A DNA stretch of 8,504 nucleotides from Candidatus Gastranaerophilales bacterium (GCA_944326495.1 CALVEE010000067.1:1-8504); one strand, 5' to 3'. Counted from the stretch's first letter, positions 1 through 6,179 are shown. Notes: a model not told the origin generated them from the sequence alone. Numbers and translations: made by a program.

Positions 1-534
1 GAAAATTTACTTTTAGCAGAAGATAAGCTTTTTTATGTTGATAAACTTAAAAATGAAATTTGGTCAATCGAATTAAAAAATCAATACGAATTAAAAGATA
101 TCGGAAAATTTCCAAATGTATCTGCTCTAGCATTTACTAATGATAAACTTTATATCTCAAGCCGTACAAAGAGCCGTATTGCTGTTATAGATTATACAAC
201 TCTCGGGTTAATAAACGAATTCACAACAGTAAACAAACCCATTGCAATGCTTTTATACAACAAAACTCTGTACATTCTTGGAGCGCAGAATAATGTAATA
301 CAAAAAATTAATACAGCTAATGACTCATCCGAGGGTTATATTGAATTAGGAACAGAGGGTTTTTCTTCCGGATTCCACAGGATAGAGAATTCAGAGTTTG
401 CAATTGTTACTGATTTGAAAAATAATAAATATTCAATAATAGATTTATCAAAAGGAAAATTATTGAAAACGTATTCCCTGAATGTTCCAATTAAGGATAT
501 AATTATCACAGACAAAGTTAAATTATTTGATTAA
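1..534 (+). CDS. C-terminal part of a beta-propeller-like (YVTN/NHL-type) repeat protein, 5' end outside the window
   Basis: The frame is open from base 1 to the TAA at 532-534, giving 177 residues; the first in-frame ATG (247) is internal, so the gene starts upstream of the window. The protein is built of repeated short beta-strand units of about 40 residues: a hydrophobic strand of the type 'KLFYVDK', 'KLYISSR', 'TLYILGA' or 'FAIVTD', a polar turn, then 'xIxxIDLxxGKLLKTY'-like strands. This is the pattern of YVTN/NHL or SMP-30-like propellers, which usually act as periplasmic or surface binding scaffolds or, less often, enzymes. No catalytic residues can be recognised, and the N-terminus that would carry a signal peptide is not visible. 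The methyltransferase gene begins 9 bp after the stop, so the two are probably co-transcribed. Fold assignment is inference from the strand pattern. Confidence 0.6.
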   Translation, partial: ENLLLAEDKLFYVDKLKNEIWSIELKNQYELKDIGKFPNVSALAFTNDKLYISSRTKSRIAVIDYTTLGLINEFTTVNKPIAMLLYNKTLYILGAQNNVIQKINTANDSSEGYIELGTEGFSSGFHRIENSEFAIVTDLKNNKYSIIDLSKGKLLKTYSLNVPIKDIIITDKVKLFD

Positions 535-543
535 GGCAATTTT

Positions 544-1113
544 ATGAAGATATTAATGGATGATATTACCTCAGATGTTATGGCAGAATTAGAAAAAACT
601 CAAAGAGATTTCTGGAATATTCCGCGTGAAACAGGGATTATGATAAACATGTTCATTAAAATGATGAATGCACAAAATGCCTTGGAGCTTGGAACTTCAA
701 ACGGATATTCCGGGCTATGGATTGCAAAAGCACTAAAAGAAACAGGCGGACATCTTACTACAATTGAATTTTATGAAAAAAGGCAGAGCGTTGCAATTGA
801 AAACTTCAAAACCTGCGGAGTTTTTGATATTAGAACCCCGATCCAGGGCTCTGCATGCGATATCATTGAAAGATTTGAAGATGATGTAAAGTTTGATTGT
901 GTATTTATTGACGCAAACAAAAGAGAGTATGTTAAATATTTTGAGCTTATAAAACCTCATCTAACCTCAAAAGCTTTTATTGCAGCTGACAATATTACAT
1001 CCCATGCTGAAAAAGTGCAGACATTTATTGATGCTATAGATGCGGATGATGAATTTCAGTACGAAATCCTTAACCTTCCCGGCGGATTACTAACCGCTTA
1101 TAAAAATCATTAG
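544..1113 (+). CDS. SAM-dependent O-methyltransferase, caffeoyl-CoA/catechol OMT-like (Methyltransf_3, COG4122)
   Basis: This 189-residue Rossmann-fold protein should transfer a methyl group from S-adenosylmethionine to a hydroxyl group; the substrate cannot be told. Motif I is ALELGTSNGYSGLWIA (about 46-61), with the Gly-x-Ser/Asn-x-Gly-Tyr-Ser loop of this family. E75 in 'LTTIEF' is placed to bind the SAM ribose. 'DCVFIDANKREY' (118-129, D123) and 'AADN' (147-150, D149/N150) are the usual divalent-metal ligands. 'LPGGLLTAYKN' near the C-terminus matches the family ending. The length is slightly below the usual 200-220 because the N-terminal helices are short. The start at 544 is preceded only by a weak AAGG; an alternative ATG at 559 would remove five residues. 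It lies 9 bp behind the propeller gene. Its TAG stop overlaps the stop of the opposing sigma-factor gene. Confidence 0.85.
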   Translation: MKILMDDITSDVMAELEKTQRDFWNIPRETGIMINMFIKMMNAQNALELGTSNGYSGLWIAKALKETGGHLTTIEFYEKRQSVAIENFKTCGVFDIRTPIQGSACDIIERFEDDVKFDCVFIDANKREYVKYFELIKPHLTSKAFIAADNITSHAEKVQTFIDAIDADDEFQYEILNLPGGLLTAYKNH

Positions 1114-1790
1114 TAATCTTCTCTGCCGCGGGATTTCAAGTATTCTCTTATTTGATTTAATGAAAATTGAATAATTCTTGTAATTCTTGAAGGAGAAAGC
1201 CCAACCATTGTCGCAATATCTTTAGCCTGCATATTTCTATAAAAGCGGTATTCAACAACAGTACGTTCTTTTTGCGGTAACTTCGCAATAGCTTGTTTAA
1301 TAAGACGGCTCATTTCTACGATTTCAGCCTGCTCATCAGGCATGGCGGAAGTATCTTTTATAAAATCAAACGGTGAAGCATTATCAGTTGCAGCCGCCGC
1401 AAGACCGTCAATAGATAAGATTGTTTCATATACGGCTTCACGGACTTTTGTAGGAGATATACTAAATCCCATATCCTCTGAATTATCATCCTCTGCTATT
1501 GCATCCGTAACAACTCCGTCTTCATCTTTTTTATGCTTTAATGTATACCATTTATAACGGTGCCTCAATTCATTTCTTATAGCCCATTTTACAGCAGTCG
1601 CAATATATGCATCATTATATCGGGCTAATTGTTCATCGGTTTTGCCTTTAATCAAAGTTTGCACAGCAATAACACCTATACTAACCAGCTCTTCGTACTC
1701 AATCATATGGTTAGGTATACGTCTGTGCTCTACTCTTGCTACTTTCTGTACAACACCTAAGTATTGTTTGATTAAAGTTTTATTATCCAT
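1110..1790 (-). CDS. FliA/WhiG-like sigma-70 family RNA polymerase sigma factor
   Basis: The 226-residue protein directs RNA polymerase to a promoter subset. Region 2 spans about residues 5-80: 'YLGVVQKVARVEHRRIPNHM' leads into 'EYEELVSIGVIAVQ', then 'YIATAVKWAIRNELRHRYKW', the promoter-melting and -10-reading helix. Residues 81-160 are an acidic, degenerate linker where FliA has region 3; 'TILSIDGL' and 'SAMPDEQAE' resemble the FliA pattern. Region 4 is about 163-218, with 'LPQKERTVVEYRFYRNM' followed by the helix-turn-helix 'AKDIATMVGLSPSRITRI'. Region 1.1 is absent, so this is not the housekeeping sigma. It follows flhB on the same strand after 75 bp, which favours a flagellar sigma role, but its own strong promoter lies in that gap. 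The Shine-Dalgarno before the ATG is weak and A-rich. A general-stress (SigB/SigF-like) role cannot be excluded. Confidence 0.85.
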   Translation of the reverse strand: MDNKTLIKQYLGVVQKVARVEHRRIPNHMIEYEELVSIGVIAVQTLIKGKTDEQLARYNDAYIATAVKWAIRNELRHRYKWYTLKHKKDEDGVVTDAIAEDDNSEDMGFSISPTKVREAVYETILSIDGLAAAATDNASPFDFIKDTSAMPDEQAEIVEMSRLIKQAIAKLPQKERTVVEYRFYRNMQAKDIATMVGLSPSRITRIIQFSLNQIREYLKSRGREDY

Positions 1791-1818
1791 CTTTTCTTAT
1801 TAAACTAACCTTATATCA

Positions 1819-1847
1819 ATCATACATTGATTTTAATATTTTTTCAA
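1819..1847 (-). promoter_or_regulatory. Sigma-70-type promoter of the sigma-factor gene
   Basis: On the minus strand TTGAAA (1847-1842) and TATGAT (1824-1819) are separated by exactly 17 bp; each matches the vegetative consensus at 5 of 6 positions. The predicted transcription start is near 1812, giving a leader of about 22 nt before the ATG ending at 1790. This lets the sigma gene be expressed separately from the upstream flhB. Confidence 0.65.
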
Positions 1848-1865
1848 GTTATAAAAAAATCTCTA

Positions 1866-2930
1866 TCAATTGCTGTTTTTATTTTTAAGCCCGTAAACAA
1901 ACAGTAAAATTTCTGCCACTGCTTTGTATAATTCCGGGGGAATTTGCTGGTTTAAATCAACCATTCTGAAAAGAGCTCTTGCAACCGGCGGATTATCTAT
2001 AACCGGCACATTATGCTGAATTGCTATATCAATAATTTTTTTAGCAATAAGCTCCGTTCCTTTAGCAGTCAAAGTCGGAGACTGCATGGTTTCTGCATCA
2101 TACTTAAGAGCGCAGGCAACGTGAATCGGGTTTCTTACAACAAAATCCGCATCCGGTACAGAATCCATAGCACCCTGCTGGAGCATCTGCATACGCCGCT
2201 GACGCAGAGCTGCTTTTACATGCGGGTCGCCTTCGGAGTTTTTATACTCATCCTTTATTTCTTTAAAAGACATCTTCTGGTCTTTCAAGAATTTCCACTT
2301 CGTAACCCCGTAGTCTGCCGCCGCAATTATCAAAAAGGCAATACAAGCTTTATAAATAAATTCAATAACAAGTTTTCCGAATTCAATCATAATTGCAAAA
2401 TGATTATCCACAGCCGCAAGCATCAAAATACTTTCCAGATGGTCTTTATATACAGACCAGCCGACAAGGCCTAGAATAACTACTTTTACGATATTTTTCC
2501 CGAGTTCAAACAAAGTTTTTACCTGAAACAAGTTTTTGAAATACTTTGTTGGATTAAGTTTATCTAATTTAGGAACCAGAGGGGCTGTTGCAACAAGAGG
2601 TCCGACTTGTATAAAATCACCTAAGATTGCAATAAACGCCGCAACAATTAAAATTGAACCAATAATTACAACAGTCGGAATAACTGCAACAGTGAATATA
2701 TATGGATAACCAATAGCGGACAAATGCTGGTTTGGAATTTGTTCATAAAGAGTAATGAAGAGTCCGACAATCAATTTCCAGATAACAGGCGCAAGCAAAT
2801 TAAGAACAGAAAATACAACAAGCAGAGATAAGGCCGTAGACACGTCCTTAGATTTAACAACCTGCCCTTCTTTACGTGCTCTCTCAAGCTTCTGGGGCGT
2901 GGCATCAAACTGTTTATCTTCATCTCCCAT
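1866..2930 (-). CDS. flhB: Flagellar-type export apparatus protein FlhB (FlhB/SctU family)
   Basis: FlhB is the inner-membrane component of the flagellar type III export gate that switches substrate specificity from rod/hook to filament proteins. The 354-residue protein is full length. It begins with the family signature 'TPQKLERARKEGQVVKSKD' (11-29). Hydrophobic segments lie at about 32-59, 76-104, 142-162 and 184-208. Next comes the cytoplasmic linker 'MSFKEIKDEYKNSEGDPHVK' (220-239) and the C-terminal domain with 'PVIDNPPVARALF' (309-321) and 'IPPELYKAVAEILLFVY' (330-346). The autocleavage site, normally NPTH, reads N267-P268-I269-H270. The start is well supported by AAGGTGA five bases before the ATG. 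A non-flagellar SctU is possible, since no other export gene is in the window, but the adjacent FliA-like sigma factor favours the flagellum. Confidence 0.93.
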   Translation of the reverse strand: MGDEDKQFDATPQKLERARKEGQVVKSKDVSTALSLLVVFSVLNLLAPVIWKLIVGLFITLYEQIPNQHLSAIGYPYIFTVAVIPTVVIIGSILIVAAFIAILGDFIQVGPLVATAPLVPKLDKLNPTKYFKNLFQVKTLFELGKNIVKVVILGLVGWSVYKDHLESILMLAAVDNHFAIMIEFGKLVIEFIYKACIAFLIIAAADYGVTKWKFLKDQKMSFKEIKDEYKNSEGDPHVKAALRQRRMQMLQQGAMDSVPDADFVVRNPIHVACALKYDAETMQSPTLTAKGTELIAKKIIDIAIQHNVPVIDNPPVARALFRMVDLNQQIPPELYKAVAEILLFVYGLKNKNSN

Positions 2931-2961
2931 TGGTTCACCTTAGTTGGATTTTATTAATACC

Positions 2962-2970
2962 ATTTTACCA
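2962..2970 (-). promoter_or_regulatory. Candidate extended -10 promoter for flhB
   Basis: The minus strand reads TGGTAAAAT here, which fits the extended -10 form TGnTAnAAT. It lies about 32 bp before the flhB ATG and would start transcription near 2955. No good -35 box is seen at 16-18 bp, so this is a weak candidate. Confidence 0.33.
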
Positions 2971-3015
2971 TAAACTCATTATTTTATTGTACAATATCTT
3001 TATAAGGAGAATTTA

Positions 3016-3312
3016 ATGAAAAATCTAGTTTTTATTGTTTTATCTATCTCAGCATTATCAGCTGCTGCTTATACTTTTTTTAATATCAGCGGAAAAACAG
3101 GTTTGGGAATAGTTTTCATTTGCGGATTTTTATTTGGAATATTTCTTATGAATATCAGACTCAACATGAAAAATGATAAGATTAATTCATATAAACGAGA
3201 ACTTGAAAAAGAGTCTATTGCTTCGGATGAAAACAGCTCAAGGGTAAAAGTTCTTGAATCAAAAATAGAAGTTCTTGAAAAAGCTCTTGAGAATGCTCTA
3301 AATAATAAATAG
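3016..3312 (+). CDS. Small membrane protein with two transmembrane segments and a C-terminal coiled coil (LapA/DUF1049-like)
   Basis: The 98-residue protein has a hydrophobic segment at about 3-22 and a second at 28-47 ('GLGIVFICGFLFGIFLM'), then a charged tail predicted to form a coiled coil. In that tail ('VKVLESKIEVLEKALENAL', 78-96) leucine, isoleucine and valine recur in heptad fashion. Two short membrane helices followed by a cytoplasmic coiled coil, with a Gly-x-x-x-Gly-rich second helix, is the layout of LapA-domain proteins; the similarity is in layout and not proven by a signature. In enterobacteria LapA helps control lipopolysaccharide synthesis; whether that applies here is unknown. 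The start is fixed by AAGGAG (3004-3009) six bases before the ATG. It is divergent from flhB with an 85-bp gap, and TACAAT at 2990-2995 is a possible -10. Confidence 0.7.
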   Translation: MKNLVFIVLSISALSAAAYTFFNISGKTGLGIVFICGFLFGIFLMNIRLNMKNDKINSYKRELEKESIASDENSSRVKVLESKIEVLEKALENALNNK

Positions 3313-3351
3313 ACTTCTTTTAAGGTACTGTAAATTTTTGTAAATATATAC

Positions 3352-3381
3352 ATGACAAAAAGGCATCCATTATAGTAATAT
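3352..3381 (+). promoter_or_regulatory. Candidate promoter for the glycine-zipper gene pair
   Basis: ATGACA (3352-3357) and TAATAT (3376-3381) are 18 bp apart; -35 matches the consensus at 5 of 6, -10 at 4 of 6. An overlapping TATAGT (3371-3376) is an alternative -10 without a well-placed -35. The following sequence resembles the leader of the gene at 6288. Confidence 0.4.
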
Positions 3382-3408
3382 TAATACCTGAAGGGGTATA
3401 AAAGGTTA

Positions 3409-3696
3409 ATGCAGATAGCGCCAATAAGCAGCAGAGATTTTATAAATTATAACATGTACCGGCAAAACAGAGTTTCCGGAGTAAATTGCCATACTTCTTT
3501 TCAAGGTACAAAAGGTTTAATATTAGGGGCTGTTACCGGCGGTGTAATAGCCTCCTTTTTTACGGATATGTTTATGGTTTATGCTGCAATTGGCGGAATT
3601 ATAGGAGATTTATTTGAGGAAATAAATAACAACAATAATGATAAAGACAGTTCGCAAAGTAATCAGCGCGAAAAGAATTTTAGAGCATACAGCTAA
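3409..3696 (+). CDS. Small glycine-zipper membrane protein with N-terminal MxI...FxG motif (unknown function)
   Basis: I do not recognise a named family. The 95 residues divide into three parts. A polar N-terminus starts 'MQIAPISS' and ends in 'TSFQG' (29-33). A hydrophobic glycine-zipper stretch follows, with G36, G40 and G44 at four-residue spacing ('GLILGAVTGG') and then 'VYAAIGGIIGDLFEE' (57-71). The tail from 72 is Asn/Asp/Ser-rich. Glycine zippers usually let helices pack tightly in membranes. The upstream AAAGG is only three bases from the ATG and a GAAGGGG lies 12 bases away, so the ribosome-binding site is imperfect; the start is preferred because the N-terminus matches that of the next gene. 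That gene begins 29 bp downstream with the same plan, so the two probably form an operon. Duplicated paralogues or partners of one complex are both possible. Confidence 0.75.
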   Translation: MQIAPISSRDFINYNMYRQNRVSGVNCHTSFQGTKGLILGAVTGGVIASFFTDMFMVYAAIGGIIGDLFEEINNNNNDKDSSQSNQREKNFRAYS

Positions 3697-3725
3697 AAAG
3701 TGTTTATTAACGAAAGGAGAAAAAA

Positions 3726-4034
3726 ATGAGAATTAATGCAATCAATCCGGTAAGAGTTAACAGTTCAAACATGAACGCAAGGAAAAATAACTCTATCAAA
3801 TCAACAGTACAACAGCCGGCAACAGCACCGGCTAATGCAGGCAACGTAGCATTCAAAGGCGGCTTCGGGGCTGTTGTCGGCGGACTAATGGGAGTTGTTA
3901 CAGGCGGGCTTCTTACTCTTGTAACAGCAGGTGCTGCAAGCGCAGCAGTTCTTCCTCTAATAGTAGCAGGAGCTGCTATCGGCTACAGCGAAGAAGAAAA
4001 AACAAATAAAGAAGAACAAAATAAAAAGAAATAA
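3726..4034 (+). CDS. Small glycine-zipper membrane protein with N-terminal MxI...FKGG motif (unknown function)
   Basis: This 102-residue protein repeats the plan of its upstream neighbour. A polar, Asn-rich N-terminus ('MRINAINPVRVNSSN') runs through a Pro/Ala/Thr-rich stretch to 'NVAFKGG' (40-46). Then follows a long hydrophobic segment to about residue 87, with glycines at 48, 52, 56 and 60 in perfect four-residue spacing plus G53 and G61. It ends in a highly charged Glu/Lys tail ('EEEKTNKEEQNKKK'). The hydrophobic stretch is long enough for two membrane passes or a hairpin. FKGG just before the zipper resembles a double-glycine leader end of secreted peptides, but no transporter or peptidase gene is nearby. 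The start is certain: GAAAGGAG sits six bases before the ATG. The strong terminator at 4054-4089 ends this transcription unit. Confidence 0.82.
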   Translation: MRINAINPVRVNSSNMNARKNNSIKSTVQQPATAPANAGNVAFKGGFGAVVGGLMGVVTGGLLTLVTAGAASAAVLPLIVAGAAIGYSEEEKTNKEEQNKKK

Positions 4035-4053
4035 TTTTTAAATAAATAAAAAG

Positions 4054-4089
4054 CGGGTGCAGGGATTATATATCTTGCACCTGTTTTTT
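4054..4089 (+). terminator. Rho-independent terminator after the glycine-zipper pair
   Basis: CGGGTGCA (4054-4061) pairs with TGCACCTG (4076-4083), eight pairs including one G-U, and can extend inward by up to three weaker pairs. A run of six T (4084-4089) follows directly. It begins 20 bp after the stop of the gene ending at 4034. Confidence 0.85.
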
Positions 4090-4103
4090 ATTTATTGTAA
4101 AAT
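4075..4103 (+). promoter_or_regulatory. Candidate clpP promoter overlapping the preceding terminator
   Basis: TTGCAC (4075-4080), inside the right arm of the terminator, and TAAAAT (4098-4103) are 17 bp apart. The -10 is good (5 of 6) and the -35 poor beyond its TTG. Transcription would start near 4110, seven bases before the clpP Shine-Dalgarno. Confidence 0.35.
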
Positions 4104-4128
4104 ATTGTTAAGAATAAAGGAGAGATAT

Positions 4129-4737
4129 ATGACACCGGATTACAAAAAGATATTGAGCTATATGCCGACAGTTATTGAATCATCTTCAAGAGGAGAAAAG
4201 TCTTTTGATATTTTTTCAAGACTGTTAAGAGAAAGAATTATATTTCTCGGTACAGAAATAGATGACGATGTCGCAAATTCAATTGTAGCCCAGCTTCTTT
4301 TACTCGATAGCGAAAACCCGGAAAAAGATATTATGTTATATATTAACTCTCCAGGCGGTGTCATAACTGCCGGAATGGCAATTTATGATACTATGAATTT
4401 GATTAAAGCTGACGTTCAAACAATTTGTCTTGGAGAAGCCGCCTCTATGGGAGCATTTTTACTCTCAGCAGGCGCAAAAGGTAAAAGAATGGCTCTTCCA
4501 AGCGCCAGAATAATGATACACCAGCCTTTAGGAGGTGCTAAAGGGCAGGCTACTGATATTGAACTTGAAGCTAAAGAAATCTTAAGAATGAAAGATATGT
4601 TAATCGGAATTATGGCAGAGAACTCAAATCAGCCTTTTGAAAAAGTTAAAGAGGATTGTGAGCGCGACCACTATCTTTCAGCAGCAGAAGCCGTTGAATA
4701 CGGATTAATTGATAAAGTTATAACATCTGCAGAATAA
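4129..4737 (+). CDS. clpP: ATP-dependent Clp protease proteolytic subunit ClpP
   Basis: ClpP is the serine-peptidase subunit of a cytoplasmic barrel of two heptamers that degrades proteins unfolded by ClpA/ClpX/ClpC ATPases. The 202 residues match the family length. The nucleophile S106 lies in 'GEAASMGAFLLSAG' (102-115). H131 lies in 'ARIMIHQPLGG' (126-136). D180 lies in 'ERDHYLSAAEAVEYGLID' (178-195). The oxyanion-loop sequence 'YINSPGGVITAGMAIYDTM' (71-89) is intact. The start is set at 4129 by AAGGAG (4117-4122) six bases upstream. An in-frame GTG at 4057 would add 24 residues but lies within the preceding terminator hairpin and has no ribosome-binding site. The N-terminal 'RGEKSFDIFSRLLRERIIFLG' is typical of ClpP. 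metK follows after 104 bp with no terminator between, so read-through is possible. Confidence 0.98.
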   Translation: MTPDYKKILSYMPTVIESSSRGEKSFDIFSRLLRERIIFLGTEIDDDVANSIVAQLLLLDSENPEKDIMLYINSPGGVITAGMAIYDTMNLIKADVQTICLGEAASMGAFLLSAGAKGKRMALPSARIMIHQPLGGAKGQATDIELEAKEILRMKDMLIGIMAENSNQPFEKVKEDCERDHYLSAAEAVEYGLIDKVITSAE

Positions 4738-4742
4738 GTTTG

Positions 4743-4771
4743 TTGATTTTTATTCTCCTTCATACTAGAAT
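4743..4771 (+). promoter_or_regulatory. Predicted metK promoter
   Basis: TTGATT (4743-4748) and TAGAAT (4766-4771) are separated by exactly 17 bp; -10 matches 5 of 6 and -35 matches 4 of 6. Transcription would start near 4778, giving metK a leader of about 64 nt. The element TTCTCCTT, complementary to the metK Shine-Dalgarno, lies in the spacer of this promoter. Confidence 0.55.
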
Positions 4772-4842
4772 GTTGCTAATATGTGTAGCCGGGTCGGAAT
4801 TAAAAACCTTACCGGAGTAATATAAATTAAGGAGAAAAAAAA
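4747..4842 (+). promoter_or_regulatory. metK leader with complementary anti-Shine-Dalgarno element and a small hairpin
   Basis: TTCTCCTT (4753-4760) is a perfect complement of the metK Shine-Dalgarno AAGGAGAA (4829-4836). After one A-A mismatch, five U-A pairs (4747-4751 with 4838-4842) could lengthen the helix to 13 pairs around a 68-nt loop. Within the loop, CCGG-(G)-T (4789-4794) can pair with ACCGG (4811-4815), and GG (4796-4797) with CC (4807-4808). Only a transcript reading through from clpP would carry the upstream arm; one started at the predicted metK promoter would not. I could not match this leader to the SAM-I, SAM-II, SMK or SAM/SAH riboswitch patterns I know. Regulation is inference. 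Confidence 0.35.
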
Positions 4843-6110
4843 TGACATCAAGAAAATTCTTATTTACTTCCGAATCAGTTACGGAAGGACACCCCGACAA
4901 AGTATGCGATCAGATTTCTGACGCAATTTTAGATGAGTTCTTAACAAAAGATCCTCAAGCCCGCGTTGCGGCGGAAACAACTGCAACAACCGGCATGGTT
5001 CTTGTATGCGGAGAAATTACTTCAAACTGTTATGTTGATATTCCGCATGTTGTAAGAAGAACTGTTAGAAATATCGGTTATGCAGGCTCTGCAGGCGGCG
5101 GATTTGATTGTGATACATGCGCAGTATTAACAAGTATTGATGAACAATCTGTTGATATTGCAGGCGGTGTTAATAAAGCGTTAGAAAGCAGAAGCGAAAA
5201 TGCGGATACAGCTTCCAGCGAGACTTCCAACATAGGAGCAGGCGATCAGGGTATAATGTTTTGTTATGCTTGTAACGAAACTCCTGAATTAATGCCGCTT
5301 CCGATAAGCTTGGCTCATAAGCTTTCACGTCGTCTTGCACAGGTTCGTAAAGAAGGTATTTTAAGCTACTTGAGACCGGACGGAAAATCACAGGTTACCG
5401 TTGAATACGTTGACGGTAAACCTGAAAGAATTCATACAATTCTGCTCTCAACACAGCATGCAGCTGAAATAAACGGTGTAAGCGATAATTCAAAAATTCA
5501 GGCAATAATCCGCAATGATTTACAACATTGTGTAATTGATTATGTTTTTGAAAAAGAGTCTATTAAACCGGATAAAGATACTATAATCTTAATTAACCCG
5601 TCCGGACGTTTTGTTGTGGGAGGCCCGCAGGGCGATTCAGGCTTAACCGGAAGAAAAATCATTGTTGATACCTACGGCGGTTATTCACGCCACGGCGGCG
5701 GTGCTTTCTCCGGAAAAGATCCTACAAAGGTTGACCGTTCAGCTGCTTATGCTGCAAGATATGTAGCTAAAAACATTGTTGCTGCAGGACTTGCTGACAA
5801 ATGTGAAATCGAACTTGCATACGCAATCGGTGTTGCTGAACCGGTTTCAATTTTTGTCGATACGTTCGGTACCGGAAGAATTTCTGATGATGAGATATCA
5901 GAACTTGTAAGAACAAACTTTGACTTAAGACCGGCAGCTATTATTGCTGATTTCGATTTAAGAAACCTGCCTGCTAAAAACGGCGGTAAATTCTATCAGA
6001 AACTTGCAGCATACGGTCATGTCGGCCGTACAGATATAAGTGTTCCATGGGAGCAGACTGATAAAGCTGATATTTTGCGAAAAGCTTTGACAGAATGTTC
6101 TGTATGCTAG
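4842..6110 (+). CDS. metK: S-adenosylmethionine synthetase (methionine adenosyltransferase)
   Basis: MetK makes S-adenosylmethionine from methionine and ATP in the cytoplasm, releasing phosphate and pyrophosphate. The N-terminal 'FTSESVTEGHPDKVCDQISD' (8-27) contains the catalytic H17 and the Mg-binding aspartate of GHPDK. The two family signatures are intact: GAGDQGIMF (132-140) and GGGAFSGKD (285-293). 'DPTKVDRSAAYAARYVAKN' (293-311) is also typical. At 422 residues it is longer than the roughly 384 of the Escherichia coli enzyme; much of the extra length is an Asn/Ser/Glu-rich insertion at about 113-130, before the first signature. Long forms of this kind are, to my knowledge, common in cyanobacteria. 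The start is fixed by AAGGAGAA at 4829-4836, five bases before the ATG. It has its own predicted promoter and a strong terminator. It also supplies the cofactor used by enzymes such as the methyltransferase at 544. Confidence 0.98.
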   Translation: MTSRKFLFTSESVTEGHPDKVCDQISDAILDEFLTKDPQARVAAETTATTGMVLVCGEITSNCYVDIPHVVRRTVRNIGYAGSAGGGFDCDTCAVLTSIDEQSVDIAGGVNKALESRSENADTASSETSNIGAGDQGIMFCYACNETPELMPLPISLAHKLSRRLAQVRKEGILSYLRPDGKSQVTVEYVDGKPERIHTILLSTQHAAEINGVSDNSKIQAIIRNDLQHCVIDYVFEKESIKPDKDTIILINPSGRFVVGGPQGDSGLTGRKIIVDTYGGYSRHGGGAFSGKDPTKVDRSAAYAARYVAKNIVAAGLADKCEIELAYAIGVAEPVSIFVDTFGTGRISDDEISELVRTNFDLRPAAIIADFDLRNLPAKNGGKFYQKLAAYGHVGRTDISVPWEQTDKADILRKALTECSVC

Positions 6111-6117
6111 ATATAAC

Positions 6118-6150
6118 AAAAACTCTCTGCTTTATGCAGAGAGTTTTTTT
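6118..6150 (+). terminator. Rho-independent terminator of metK
   Basis: AACTCTCTGC (6121-6130) and GCAGAGAGTT (6136-6145) form a perfect 10-bp stem with a TTTAT loop, ending in seven T (6144-6150). It begins eight bases after the metK stop. The preceding A run also makes the reverse orientation partly functional. Confidence 0.95.
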
Positions 6151-6179
6151 AATATTTGTAAATATTATTTCATATTTTA

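Noticed and set aside
2013..2474. Plus-strand open frame of 153 residues inside flhB
   Set aside because: It is antisense to conserved FlhB sequence, lacks a ribosome-binding site, and shows no domain.
3069..3353. Minus-strand open frame of 94 residues over the LapA-like gene
   Set aside because: Its Ser/Phe/Arg-rich composition reflects the antisense of a Lys/Glu coiled-coil gene; the plus-strand gene has a strong Shine-Dalgarno.
3391..3399. SigB-like -10 (GGGTAT) before the 3409 gene
   Set aside because: No GTTTAA-like -35 lies 12-15 bp upstream, and the resulting start would be almost at the ATG.
4057..4128. GTG-started 24-residue extension of ClpP
   Set aside because: The GTG lies in a terminator hairpin, has no ribosome-binding site, and ClpP has normal length from the ATG at 4129.
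4738..4841. Known SAM riboswitch upstream of metK
   Set aside because: Conserved cores I know for SAM-I, SAM-II, SMK and SAM/SAH classes are not visible; only an unclassified structured leader is claimed.
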